Shown here one piece after another: positions 1 through 5,634 of a stretch of DNA of 6,519 nt. This stretch comes from Lachnospiraceae bacterium (lineage in GTDB: Bacteria; Bacillota; Clostridia; Lachnospirales; Lachnospiraceae). The notes under the pieces were generated by a model. The model did no database searches. It saw only the letters and a program-made list of their open reading frames with translations, and was not told where the DNA came from. The stretch covers positions 1-6,519 of the forward strand of contig DPZM01000155.1 of NCBI GenBank assembly GCA_003535955.1, written 5' to 3'. The translations under genes were made by a program, and so were the position numbers. Positions within the stretch are counted from its first letter, which is position 1. The number at the start of each line of letters is the position of its first letter.

Positions 1-1
1 C

Positions 2-388
2 GAAGGTGAAGACTTCACATATGATTCAAACGGACATGTAACCCAGACATCCGAGAAGTACAACCACTCAATGTGGGAGTCAGCTTCAGCTACTATCGTT
101 ACTCCTCTTGACAACGAGCCTGACAACAAGGCTGATCTTTACAAGGACTTCAACGGTGGTGCCAAGACTTCTCCTGCAGCAGGTTTCCGTTTCGACAAGA
201 CTCCTGTTGAGGCTCAGTTCGCAGCTTGCCAGAGCGTATTCGATGAGTACGGATTCGTTCTTGAGAACGGCGGCGTAGCACCCGGCGATGTAGAGTCAAC
301 TATCGAAGCTTACCAGGCAGCTCTTGACGAGGCAGGTTACCAGGATATCCTCGCTGAGTTCCAGAGCCAGTACAATGCATGGAAGTAA
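2..388 (+). CDS. Extracellular solute-binding protein of a sugar ABC transporter, C-terminal fragment
   Basis: The reading frame is open from the first bases of the window, so the gene starts upstream; the internal Met at 71 is not the start. About 128 residues remain. They resemble the C-terminal part (DUF3502-like) of lipoprotein solute-binding proteins common in Lachnospiraceae and Paenibacillus. The recognisable pieces are a GFRFDKTPVEAQFA segment, a DEYGFVLENG segment, a Glu-rich helix, and the terminal YQDILAEFQSQYNAWK, which matches the usual end where the last helix closes the binding protein. Such proteins capture oligosaccharides or peptides outside the membrane and deliver them to a permease pair. 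The ligand cannot be told from this fragment. Codon use is strongly biased (CTT, ACT, GAC, AAG, AAC; no ATA among three Ile codons), suggesting high expression. A strong terminator follows, so it is probably the last gene of its unit. Family call is fairly secure; the DUF3502 assignment is from memory of the family. Confidence 0.75.
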   Translation, partial: EGEDFTYDSNGHVTQTSEKYNHSMWESASATIVTPLDNEPDNKADLYKDFNGGAKTSPAAGFRFDKTPVEAQFAACQSVFDEYGFVLENGGVAPGDVESTIEAYQAALDEAGYQDILAEFQSQYNAWK

Positions 389-390
389 GA

Positions 391-419
391 TTGAGATAAA
401 CTTAATAATGTAGTATAAT
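391..419 (+). promoter_or_regulatory. SigA-type promoter, probably for ugd
   Basis: TTGAGA at 391-396 (one mismatch to the -35 consensus), a 17-base spacer, and a perfect TATAAT at 414-419. Initiation is expected near 426. The -35 lies three bases after the stop codon of the solute-binding protein, and the -10 abuts the terminator stem that starts at 421. The predicted transcript would therefore begin inside the terminator's 5' arm, leaving a leader of about 85 bases before ugd. Confidence 0.6.
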
Positions 420-420
420 G

Positions 421-450
421 CAGCACAGGGGTAAACCCCTGTGCTGTTTT
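421..450 (+). terminator. Intrinsic terminator after the solute-binding protein gene
   Basis: A perfect 11-bp stem (421-431 with 436-446, sequence CAGCACAGGGG and its complement) with a TAAA loop, followed by four T at 447-450. The stem is strong and GC-rich, but the T tract is short. It would end transcription coming from the transporter gene. The 3' arm (439-444, CTGTGC) can also pair with GCACAG at 451-456. Confidence 0.8.
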
Positions 451-498
451 GCACAGTAGAACACTTGGTAAAGAAAACAATATTTAAAAATTCAGATG

Positions 499-504
499 AA
501 AGGA
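499..504 (+). promoter_or_regulatory. Ribosome binding site that fixes the ugd start
   Basis: AAAGGA lies six bases before ATG 511. The in-frame ATG at 496 has only AT-rich sequence before it and no Shine-Dalgarno match, so 511 is preferred. Confidence 0.7.
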
Positions 505-510
505 AAGAAA

Positions 511-1758
511 ATGAGGAAATACAATATTGCCGTAGCGGGAACGGGATATGTGGGAATGTCCATGGCTACACTGCTTTCGCAACATAATCATGTTACGGCA
601 GTCGACATCATACCGGAGAAGGTTGACCTTATAAACAAGAGGAAATCCCCGATAGTCGATGCGGAAATAGAGGACTATCTGACTAATAAGGATCTGGACC
701 TTAAGGCAACACTGGACGCTGAGGAAGCATATAAGGACGCGGATTACGTAATAATAGCCACTCCGACCAACTATGATGCCAATAAGAACTTTTTCGATAC
801 ATCAGCGGTTGAAGCGGTGATAAAGCTGGTGATCGATCATAATCCGAACGCGATCATGGTGATAAAGTCAACCATTCCCGTTGGCTTTACCGAGTCCGTA
901 AGGAAGAAATACGGCTCGGATAACATCCTGTTTTCTCCTGAGTTTTTAAGAGAGTCAAGAGCTCTTTACGATAACCTCTATCCTTCCAGGATAATAGTCG
1001 GCACGGTCATGGATGATGAGAGGCTTCTTGGTGCGGCTAAGGTTTTTGCCTCCCTTCTTACACAAGGGGCTCTCAAGGAGAATATAGATGTCCTGTTCAT
1101 GGGGCTTACGGAAGCGGAGGCAGTCAAGCTCTTCGCCAATACCTATCTTGCCCTCAGGGTATCCTACTTCAATGAACTTGATACCTATGCCGAGATAAAG
1201 GGGCTTGATACGCAAAAGATCATTGAGGGCGTATGCCTTGATCCCAGGATCGGGGCCCAGTACAACAATCCTTCTTTCGGCTACGGAGGCTACTGTCTGC
1301 CCAAGGACACCAAACAGCTTCTTGCCAACTATAATGATGTACCCCAGAACCTCATCCAGGCCATAGTCGAATCGAACAGGACCAGGAAGGACTTCATTGC
1401 CGACAGGGTGCTGTCCAAGGCAGGTTATTACGATTACTATAACTCATCTTCATACAACAAGGAGGATGAACGCCCGGTAGTTATCGGTGTCTACAGGCTG
1501 ACCATGAAGAGCAATTCGGATAACTTCCGTCAGTCTTCGATCCAGGGTATCATGAAGCGCATCAAGGCCAAGGGTGCGACGGTCATAGTATATGAGCCTA
1601 CCTTGGAGAACGGAACAACCTTCTTCGGAAGCGAGGTTGTAAATGATGTGGAAGCCTTCAAAAAGAGATCCGATGCCATAATAGCAAATCGTTATGACAC
1701 GATCCTTGATGATGTTGCGGATAAGGTTTATACGAGAGACATTTTTAAGAGAGATTAA
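511..1758 (+). CDS. ugd: UDP-glucose 6-dehydrogenase
   Basis: Oxidises UDP-glucose to UDP-glucuronate with two NAD+ in the cytoplasm, supplying precursors for capsule, exopolysaccharide or other glucuronate-containing glycans. The product is 415 residues from ATG 511 (known bacterial short-form enzymes are about 390-400). Visible features are the N-terminal Rossmann motif GTGYVG (residues 10-15), ATPTNYD near 85-90, STIPVG with Thr121, FSPEFLRE (141-148) including Glu144, AEAVKLFANTYLALRVSYFNE with Lys206, and GYGGYCLPKD with the catalytic Cys262 and Asp266. The C-terminal UDP-binding domain carries VIGVYRLTMKSNSDNFR. All catalytic residues of the family are present, so the enzyme should be active. 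No glycosyltransferase gene is next to it, so the polysaccharide is not identifiable here. It has a likely promoter of its own (391-419) and no clear terminator after it. A start at 496 would add five residues but lacks a ribosome binding site. Confidence 0.93.
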   Translation: MRKYNIAVAGTGYVGMSMATLLSQHNHVTAVDIIPEKVDLINKRKSPIVDAEIEDYLTNKDLDLKATLDAEEAYKDADYVIIATPTNYDANKNFFDTSAVEAVIKLVIDHNPNAIMVIKSTIPVGFTESVRKKYGSDNILFSPEFLRESRALYDNLYPSRIIVGTVMDDERLLGAAKVFASLLTQGALKENIDVLFMGLTEAEAVKLFANTYLALRVSYFNELDTYAEIKGLDTQKIIEGVCLDPRIGAQYNNPSFGYGGYCLPKDTKQLLANYNDVPQNLIQAIVESNRTRKDFIADRVLSKAGYYDYYNSSSYNKEDERPVVIGVYRLTMKSNSDNFRQSSIQGIMKRIKAKGATVIVYEPTLENGTTFFGSEVVNDVEAFKKRSDAIIANRYDTILDDVADKVYTRDIFKRD

Positions 1759-1783
1759 ATTGTGTGATTTTACCGAAAGTTTC

Positions 1784-1812
1784 TTGTTATTCTCGCTAAT
1801 TTAGTGTACAAT
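1784..1812 (+). promoter_or_regulatory. SigA-type promoter for the EAL/HDOD gene
   Basis: TTGTTA (1784-1789), a 17-base spacer and TACAAT (1807-1812). Initiation is expected near 1819, giving an AT-rich leader of about 40 bases. The site lies in the 99-base gap after ugd, where no terminator hairpin is evident, so read-through from ugd may also contribute. Confidence 0.5.
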
Positions 1813-1857
1813 ATATAAAGATGTATTATAAATTATATACGGAGAAAGGATGCAGTC

Positions 1858-3081
1858 ATGTTAGCAACTCTTATTCCTTTATTTGATGAAAAAATGGCAG
1901 TCAAGGCCTATTCCCTCTTCACCCAGAAGGCGAACCACCTGACCAACCCGATGCTTTCGGGTACGGGGCTTAATGACGGAGCGGGACACATTGTCGGTCT
2001 TGAGATCATAAATGCGATGGGTATCGAAACCCTGGCCAGGGATAATGAGATATTTGTTCCTGTAAGCAATGTCTCACTCTTCTCGGCTATCGATGAGCAG
2101 TGTGATGCACCTCATGAACGTATAGTCATCCTGATCGACAAGCAGGTAAGGCCCGAGGATATGTATATAAACAGGATAAGGGAGCTTAAGAGCATGGGTT
2201 ACAGGTTCGCCATGAGGAAGCTCACTGTGCCTGATTTTGAGCCTTACAGGGCAATATTAAGCCTTATGGATTATATCTTTCTTGACCACAAGAAGATAGT
2301 CATCGAGAAGGCCAAGATATACTTCACCAAGGTTTATCCCGAGATCAAGCTTATCGCGGGCAATATCGAGACTCAGGAAAACTTCGACCAGTTAAAGGAA
2401 GAAGGCGGATATCAGTTCTACGAGGGCGAGTTCTATCGTGTGCCCATTACCAAGGGAAGCACTGAAGTGGCACCCGTTAAGATCAACTACATTGAACTTC
2501 TTAATACGGTCAATTCGGATGACTTTGACCTGACCAAGGCAGCCGACATCATCGGAAGGGATACGGCGCTTGTTATCTCTCTCCTCGAGATGGTCAACCA
2601 TATGTCGATCAATTCCGAGATCACATCGATAAGGCATGCCGCGGCAATGCTTGGACAGAGGGAACTCAAGAAATGGATCACGACGGCCGTTACCAAGCAG
2701 CTGTGTGATGACAAGCCAAGCGAGGTTGCAAGGGTATCACTTATCCGTGCGAAATTCGCTGAGAACCTTGCTCCCATATTCGAACAGGCAGGCCAGAGTC
2801 AGGAGCTCTTTATGATGGGCCTCTTCTCGGTGCTTGATGTAATACTCGGTAAGACAATGAGCGAAGCCCTTGAAATGCTCAAGGTTTCCAAGAATATCTC
2901 CCGCGCCCTTATCGACAAAGAGGGGCCTTATGCGGATATATATAACTTCATTCTTCAGTATGAGAGCGCAGGCTGGACCGATATCGACAGGATCATGCTC
3001 CTTAATGAGATGGATTCGGATGCGGTATACGCAGCTTATATCGACACACTTAAGTGGTACCGTGAGCTTTTTATCAAGTAA
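1858..3081 (+). CDS. YuxH-like signalling protein: degenerate EAL domain plus HDOD domain
   Basis: A 407-residue protein, the usual length of YuxH-type EAL-HDOD proteins. Residues about 5-200 form an EAL-like domain. It opens with LIPLFDEKMAVKAYSLF, which aligns with the usual QPIFD...YELLFR, and continues through FLDHKKI (141-147) and IAGNIETQENF (166-176) to YEGEFYRVP (188-196). Residues about 205-390 form an HDOD domain: DTALVISLLEMVNHMS (235-250), the SIRHAAAMLGQRELKKWI helices, LIRAKFAENLAP (295-306) and the subfamily-typical FMMGLFSVLDVILGKTMSEAL (about 318-338). Catalytic EAL residues appear lost: the Glu of the EAL motif is Ser19, and the DDFG motif is replaced by AMRKL (117-121). I infer that it does not hydrolyse c-di-GMP and acts through binding or protein contacts, as proposed for related proteins. 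The start is supported by AAAGGA seven bases upstream. Cytoplasmic; no signal peptide or membrane segment is seen. Confidence 0.82.
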   Translation: MLATLIPLFDEKMAVKAYSLFTQKANHLTNPMLSGTGLNDGAGHIVGLEIINAMGIETLARDNEIFVPVSNVSLFSAIDEQCDAPHERIVILIDKQVRPEDMYINRIRELKSMGYRFAMRKLTVPDFEPYRAILSLMDYIFLDHKKIVIEKAKIYFTKVYPEIKLIAGNIETQENFDQLKEEGGYQFYEGEFYRVPITKGSTEVAPVKINYIELLNTVNSDDFDLTKAADIIGRDTALVISLLEMVNHMSINSEITSIRHAAAMLGQRELKKWITTAVTKQLCDDKPSEVARVSLIRAKFAENLAPIFEQAGQSQELFMMGLFSVLDVILGKTMSEALEMLKVSKNISRALIDKEGPYADIYNFILQYESAGWTDIDRIMLLNEMDSDAVYAAYIDTLKWYRELFIK

Positions 3082-3103
3082 AATGCGTAAAATAGGCATT
3101 TTT
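3080..3103 (+). terminator. Possible weak terminator after the EAL/HDOD gene
   Basis: A 7-bp AT-rich stem (AAAATGC at 3080-3086 with GCATTTT at 3096-3102), a 9-base loop and a short T run ending at 3103. It overlaps the stop codon. Low GC content makes it weak, but its place between a stop codon and the hup promoter fits. Confidence 0.4.
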
Positions 3104-3105
3104 CC

Positions 3106-3134
3106 TTGACAAAGGCAGATAAAACAATTATATA
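3106..3134 (+). promoter_or_regulatory. Strong SigA-type promoter of hup
   Basis: Perfect TTGACA (3106-3111), a 17-base spacer and TATATA (3129-3134). Initiation is expected near 3141, leaving a leader of about 46 bases that ends in AAGGAGG (3171-3177), nine bases before the hup ATG. This strength fits an abundant nucleoid protein. Confidence 0.75.
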
Positions 3135-3186
3135 TAGGTGTAGGCGTTTATTCGACGCAGACTCGAAACTAAGGAGGACTTAAGTT

Positions 3187-3465
3187 ATGAACAAAACAGA
3201 ATTAGTAGAAGCTATGGCTAAGAAGGCCGGATTATCGAAAAAGGATGCTGAGGCAGCTGTTAAGGCTTTCACAGACGTTGTTACAGCAGAGCTTAAGAAG
3301 GGTGGCAAGGTTCAGCTTGTTGGCTTTGGTACATTTGAGGTAGCTAAGAGGGCAGCAAGAGAGGGTAAGAATCCTCAGACAGGCGCTAAGATCAAGATCC
3401 CTGCATCAAAGGCTCCCAAGTTCAAGGCAGGCAAGGCGTTAAAGGATACAGTAAACAAGAAATAA
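3187..3465 (+). CDS. hup: DNA-binding protein HU
   Basis: A histone-like, dimeric nucleoid protein that binds and bends DNA with little sequence preference. At 92 residues it matches the family (about 90). The N-terminal helices (MNKTELVEAMAKKAGLS, residues 1-17, then the 19-38 helix) are followed by the saddle strands with GFGTFEV (46-52). The DNA-gripping arm carries KNPQTG (61-66), whose Pro63 is the intercalating proline, then KIPASKAPKFKAGKALKD. It is very Lys-rich. Codon use is biased like that of a highly expressed gene (both Ile codons ATC). It has a strong promoter and Shine-Dalgarno before it and an intrinsic terminator after it. hup beside rqcP is the standard Clostridia arrangement. 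In Bacillus the gene is called hbs. Confidence 0.97.
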   Translation: MNKTELVEAMAKKAGLSKKDAEAAVKAFTDVVTAELKKGGKVQLVGFGTFEVAKRAAREGKNPQTGAKIKIPASKAPKFKAGKALKDTVNKK

Positions 3466-3480
3466 TTTTGCTATATTTAG

Positions 3481-3507
3481 AAGAGGGCCTTCCCGGGCCC
3501 TCTTTTT
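3481..3507 (+). terminator. Intrinsic terminator after hup
   Basis: A 9-bp stem (AAGAGGGCC at 3481-3489 with GGCCCTCTT at 3496-3504), a 6-base loop TTCCCG and a T run at 3503-3507. It is GC-rich and convincing. It lies only 34 bases before the rqcP start codon, so it may work as a partial terminator that lowers rqcP relative to hup. Confidence 0.88.
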
Positions 3508-3541
3508 AGTTAATTATATTCATAAGGGTTGGTGAATCTAC

Positions 3542-3781
3542 ATGAGGCTGGACAAATACTTAAAGGTTTCGAGGATAATCAAGAGAAGAACGGTGGCAAA
3601 CGAGGCCTGCGATGCAGGAAGGGTCACTATAAACGGACGTCCCGCCAAGGCTTCAGCAGATGTTAAGGAAGGGGATATACTGGAGATCCAGTTCGGAACC
3701 AAACCCGTTAAGGTTAGGGTCCTCTCGGTACATGAAACCGTGAGAAAGGAAGAAGCCGGGGATATGTTTGAATATATTTAA
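3542..3781 (+). CDS. rqcP: S4-domain ribosome quality control factor RqcP (YabO)
   Basis: A small single-domain S4 RNA-binding protein of 79 residues. In Bacillus subtilis, RqcP (formerly YabO) works with RqcH on stalled 50S subunits during C-terminal alanine tailing of incomplete peptides. It is related to Hsp15. The S4 signature is clear: MRLDKYLKVSRIIKRRTVA (1-19), then EACDAGRVTINGRPAK (21-36) and the VKEGDILEIQFG strand (41-52), followed by a short VRVLSVHETV tail. A GGTG element seven bases before the ATG, or AAGGG slightly further up, serves as a modest ribosome binding site. No promoter is visible between the hup terminator and this gene, so expression probably depends on read-through. 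In spore formers yabP and yabQ normally follow; here they are absent. Confidence 0.88.
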   Translation: MRLDKYLKVSRIIKRRTVANEACDAGRVTINGRPAKASADVKEGDILEIQFGTKPVKVRVLSVHETVRKEEAGDMFEYI

Positions 3782-3806
3782 TCAGTTGTGAGCCTGTACT
3801 GAGCAG

Positions 3807-3835
3807 TTGACATAAATTCTTTGTAAGTATATAAT
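3807..3835 (+). promoter_or_regulatory. Perfect-consensus SigA promoter for divIC
   Basis: TTGACA (3807-3812), exactly 17 bases, then TATAAT (3830-3835): both hexamers match the consensus fully. Initiation is expected near 3842, giving a leader of about 32 bases with AGGGGAG (3861-3867) six bases before the divIC ATG. Confidence 0.82.
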
Positions 3836-3873
3836 TTTAGTCAGGGGTTATATAAAGAAAAGGGGAGAGTTAA

Positions 3874-4185
3874 ATGGGCAGACGCAAGGTCGCTTTTAAG
3901 AAACGCCGTCAGAACCGTCTGGGAATGGTTCTGGTAACCGGTGTGGTCGTGTTATTATGTCTGGTTCTTACGATCAGCATGATGTCACTTAAGAAAAAAA
4001 GAGACGGATATGTTCAGAAACAGGAGAGCCTTGAACAGCAGATAGAAGCCGAGAATAAGCGGGCGGAGGATCTGGTTGAGTACGAGAAGTATACCAAGAC
4101 CGCAGCTTATGTCGAGGAAGTGGCCAAGGACAAGTTAGGGCTCGTATATGAGGATGAAATAGTCTTTCAGGCGGAGGAGAAATAA
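3874..4185 (+). CDS. divIC: Septum formation initiator, DivIC/FtsB family
   Basis: A bitopic division protein that forms a coiled-coil complex with FtsL and DivIB/FtsQ at the septum, helping to activate septal peptidoglycan synthesis. It has 103 residues, normal for the family. The basic cytoplasmic N-terminus (MGRRKVAFKKRRQNR, 1-15) is followed by one membrane segment (about 17-37). An extracytoplasmic coiled coil rich in Glu, Gln and Lys comes next (about 40-72). The family-typical end is YVEEVAKDKLGLVYEDEIVF (79-98). Its position between rqcP and tilS also matches divIC of Firmicutes. It is preceded by a strong promoter and followed by a hairpin terminator that overlaps its stop codon. FtsL proteins look similar, but the C-terminal motif and gene order favour DivIC. 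Confidence 0.9.
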   Translation: MGRRKVAFKKRRQNRLGMVLVTGVVVLLCLVLTISMMSLKKKRDGYVQKQESLEQQIEAENKRAEDLVEYEKYTKTAAYVEEVAKDKLGLVYEDEIVFQAEEK

Positions 4186-4214
4186 AAGCACAGATCTATT
4201 CTGTGCTTTCTTTT
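4185..4214 (+). terminator. Intrinsic terminator or attenuator between divIC and tilS
   Basis: A 10-bp stem (4185-4194 with 4200-4209, core AAAGCACAG/CTGTGCTTT), a TCTAT loop and a T-rich tail (TTTCTTTT, 4207-4214). The last base of the divIC stop codon is the first base of the stem. The tilS ATG at 4222 follows only seven bases after the tail, so tilS expression must pass through it unless there is an unseen promoter. Confidence 0.75.
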
Positions 4215-4221
4215 GTGAATT

Positions 4222-5634
4222 ATGTTAAAGGGAGCAGACAGGCTGACTGAAAAGGTATACGGCTTCTGTATGGAACAGGGACTTCTTGACCGTGGGACGA
4301 AGGTAATAGCCGGTGTGTCGGGCGGAGCCGATTCCGTATGCCTCTTAAGGATGCTTGATGAAATGAAGGAAGCCCTTGACCTTACCATAACCTGTGTACA
4401 TATTGAGCATGGGATAAGGGGGGAAGAATCAAGGGCTGATCGAGACTTTGTAAGGGATCTGTGCGCAGGGATGGGCATAGAGTTGAAAATATATGAGGAA
4501 GATGTGCCCCGGATCGCAAGGGAGAGGTCAATGACCCTTGAGGAGGCCGGAAGATATGTAAGGTATGAAGCCTTTAAGAGGGAGCTTGAGATAACAGGTG
4601 CGGATGTGATAGCGGTAGCCCATCATAAGGGTGATCAGGCGGAAACGGTCCTCTTTAACATGATAAGGGGAAGCGGCCTTAAGGGGATATCGGGTATGGC
4701 CCCGAGGAACGGTAACCTTATAAGGCCACTGCTTATCCTTACCAGGGAAGAGATCGAAGAATACTTAAAGAATAAGGGACAGGCCTACCGGATCGACTCT
4801 ACCAATAACGACGAGGGGTATTCAAGGAATGCGATACGAAACAGCATAATCCCGGGACTGTGTGAGATAGCGCCGGCAGCTTCCGAAAATATCGTAAGGG
4901 CAGCTGATGAAGCCAGGGAAGCGGATGACTATATAAGGTCTCAGGCAGCACCGGTTTATGACAGGACGGTAAGCAGGAAGGATGATCTCTACAGGGTCGA
5001 TATAGACAAGCTGTCCGAGGAACCCGGGATAATAGTCAGATATGTCTTAAGGAGCCTGCTTACCGGGATATATACATCCCATAAGGACCTTGAGGCTCTG
5101 CATGTAAAGTCACTCGCCGACTTATGTTTTAAGCAGTCGGGGCGTTACTTAAGCCTTCCGAAGGGAATCGGAGCAAAGAAGGAGGGAAATTACCTTCTCA
5201 TCGGAAGCGCTAAAGCTCTTGAGCCTGATCGCAGGGAGATAAATATTCTCCTTAACACGGACGGAGAAACCAAGGTTTCGGGCTACGGAAGCTTTTTTGC
5301 GAGTGTGGAAGAGTGGGACGCAGCATCCGAGATTCCCGATTCTTACTATACTAAATGGTTTGACTATGATAAAATAATTAGCGGTGTGCGGATAAGAACA
5401 AGGATGAGTGGGGACTACCTGACCATCGGAGAGGAAGAGAAGAAAAAGAAGCTTAAGAAATACCTCATCGATGAGAAGGTTCCTTCATCAGACCGCGATC
5501 GTATGCTTGTACTTGCCGATGGTTCTCATATCATCTGGGTAACGGGAATGAGGATCAGCCAGCATTATAAGATAGGTAAAGAAACAAGGCGTGTTCTTAA
5601 GATTAAATATAAGGAGATGGCATATGGCAGATAA
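4222..5634 (+). CDS. tilS: tRNA(Ile)-lysidine synthetase TilS
   Basis: Converts the wobble C34 of the CAU-anticodon tRNA-Ile to lysidine using ATP and lysine, so that the tRNA reads AUA as Ile; essential in most bacteria. It is 470 residues from ATG 4222 (B. subtilis TilS is of similar length). The N-terminal N-type ATP pyrophosphatase domain carries VIAGVSGGADSVCLL (28-42) with the PP-loop SGGADS, then CVHIEHGIRGEES (58-70). AHHKGDQAETVLFNMIRGSG (133-152) and YRIDSTNNDEGYSRNAIR (189-206) complete the domain. The C-terminal TilS domain (about 390-466) has SGDYL, KKLKKYLIDEKVP and IIWVTGMRIS. The start is uncertain: ATG 4222 has no Shine-Dalgarno, whereas CTG 4243 has AAAGGGAG eight bases upstream and would give the more family-typical MTEKVYGFCMEQGLL. 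About 22 of 40 Ile codons are ATA, the codon its product tRNA reads. It overlaps hpt by 11 bases. Confidence 0.95.
   Translation: MLKGADRLTEKVYGFCMEQGLLDRGTKVIAGVSGGADSVCLLRMLDEMKEALDLTITCVHIEHGIRGEESRADRDFVRDLCAGMGIELKIYEEDVPRIARERSMTLEEAGRYVRYEAFKRELEITGADVIAVAHHKGDQAETVLFNMIRGSGLKGISGMAPRNGNLIRPLLILTREEIEEYLKNKGQAYRIDSTNNDEGYSRNAIRNSIIPGLCEIAPAASENIVRAADEAREADDYIRSQAAPVYDRTVSRKDDLYRVDIDKLSEEPGIIVRYVLRSLLTGIYTSHKDLEALHVKSLADLCFKQSGRYLSLPKGIGAKKEGNYLLIGSAKALEPDRREINILLNTDGETKVSGYGSFFASVEEWDAASEIPDSYYTKWFDYDKIISGVRIRTRMSGDYLTIGEEEKKKKLKKYLIDEKVPSSDRDRMLVLADGSHIIWVTGMRISQHYKIGKETRRVLKIKYKEMAYGR
4227..4234 (+). promoter_or_regulatory. Shine-Dalgarno-like site inside the annotated tilS start
   Basis: AAAGGGAG sits five bases inside the ATG 4222 reading frame and eight bases before the in-frame CTG at 4243. 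No comparable site precedes ATG 4222 (upstream is the terminator's T-rich tail). It may mark the true initiation region, or be chance. Confidence 0.35.
5611..5616 (+). promoter_or_regulatory. Ribosome binding site fixing the hpt start within tilS
   Basis: AAGGAG, inside the last codons of tilS, stands seven bases before ATG 5624. An ATG at 5591 in the same frame has no such site and would add eleven residues unlike the family. Confidence 0.85.

Noticed and set aside
496..510. ATG 496 as start of ugd
   Set aside because: It has no Shine-Dalgarno and adds MKGKK before the normal N-terminus; the AAAGGA it would encode is the ribosome binding site for ATG 511.
1759..1857. Terminator after ugd
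   Set aside because: No stem with a T tract could be found; the gap holds an AT-rich leader and a promoter only.
2392..3099. Several antisense and out-of-frame open reading frames across the EAL/HDOD gene
   Set aside because: They lie fully inside a gene with clear domain motifs, have no ribosome binding sites and encode no recognisable protein; the same holds for antisense frames over ugd (955-1215), tilS (4167-4478), hpt (5960-6200) and ftsH (6286-6498).
3143..3158. Small hairpin GCGT...ACGC in the hup leader as a regulatory element
   Set aside because: Only four base pairs with a seven-base loop; too weak to call and no known hup leader motif recognised.
4268..4275. ATG 4270 as start of tilS
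   Set aside because: It would remove part of the first helix before the PP-loop and has no well-spaced ribosome binding site.
5591..5623. ATG 5591 as start of hpt
   Set aside because: It lacks a ribosome binding site, encodes eleven residues unlike the family, and would lengthen the overlap with tilS; ATG 5624 has AAGGAG at ideal spacing.
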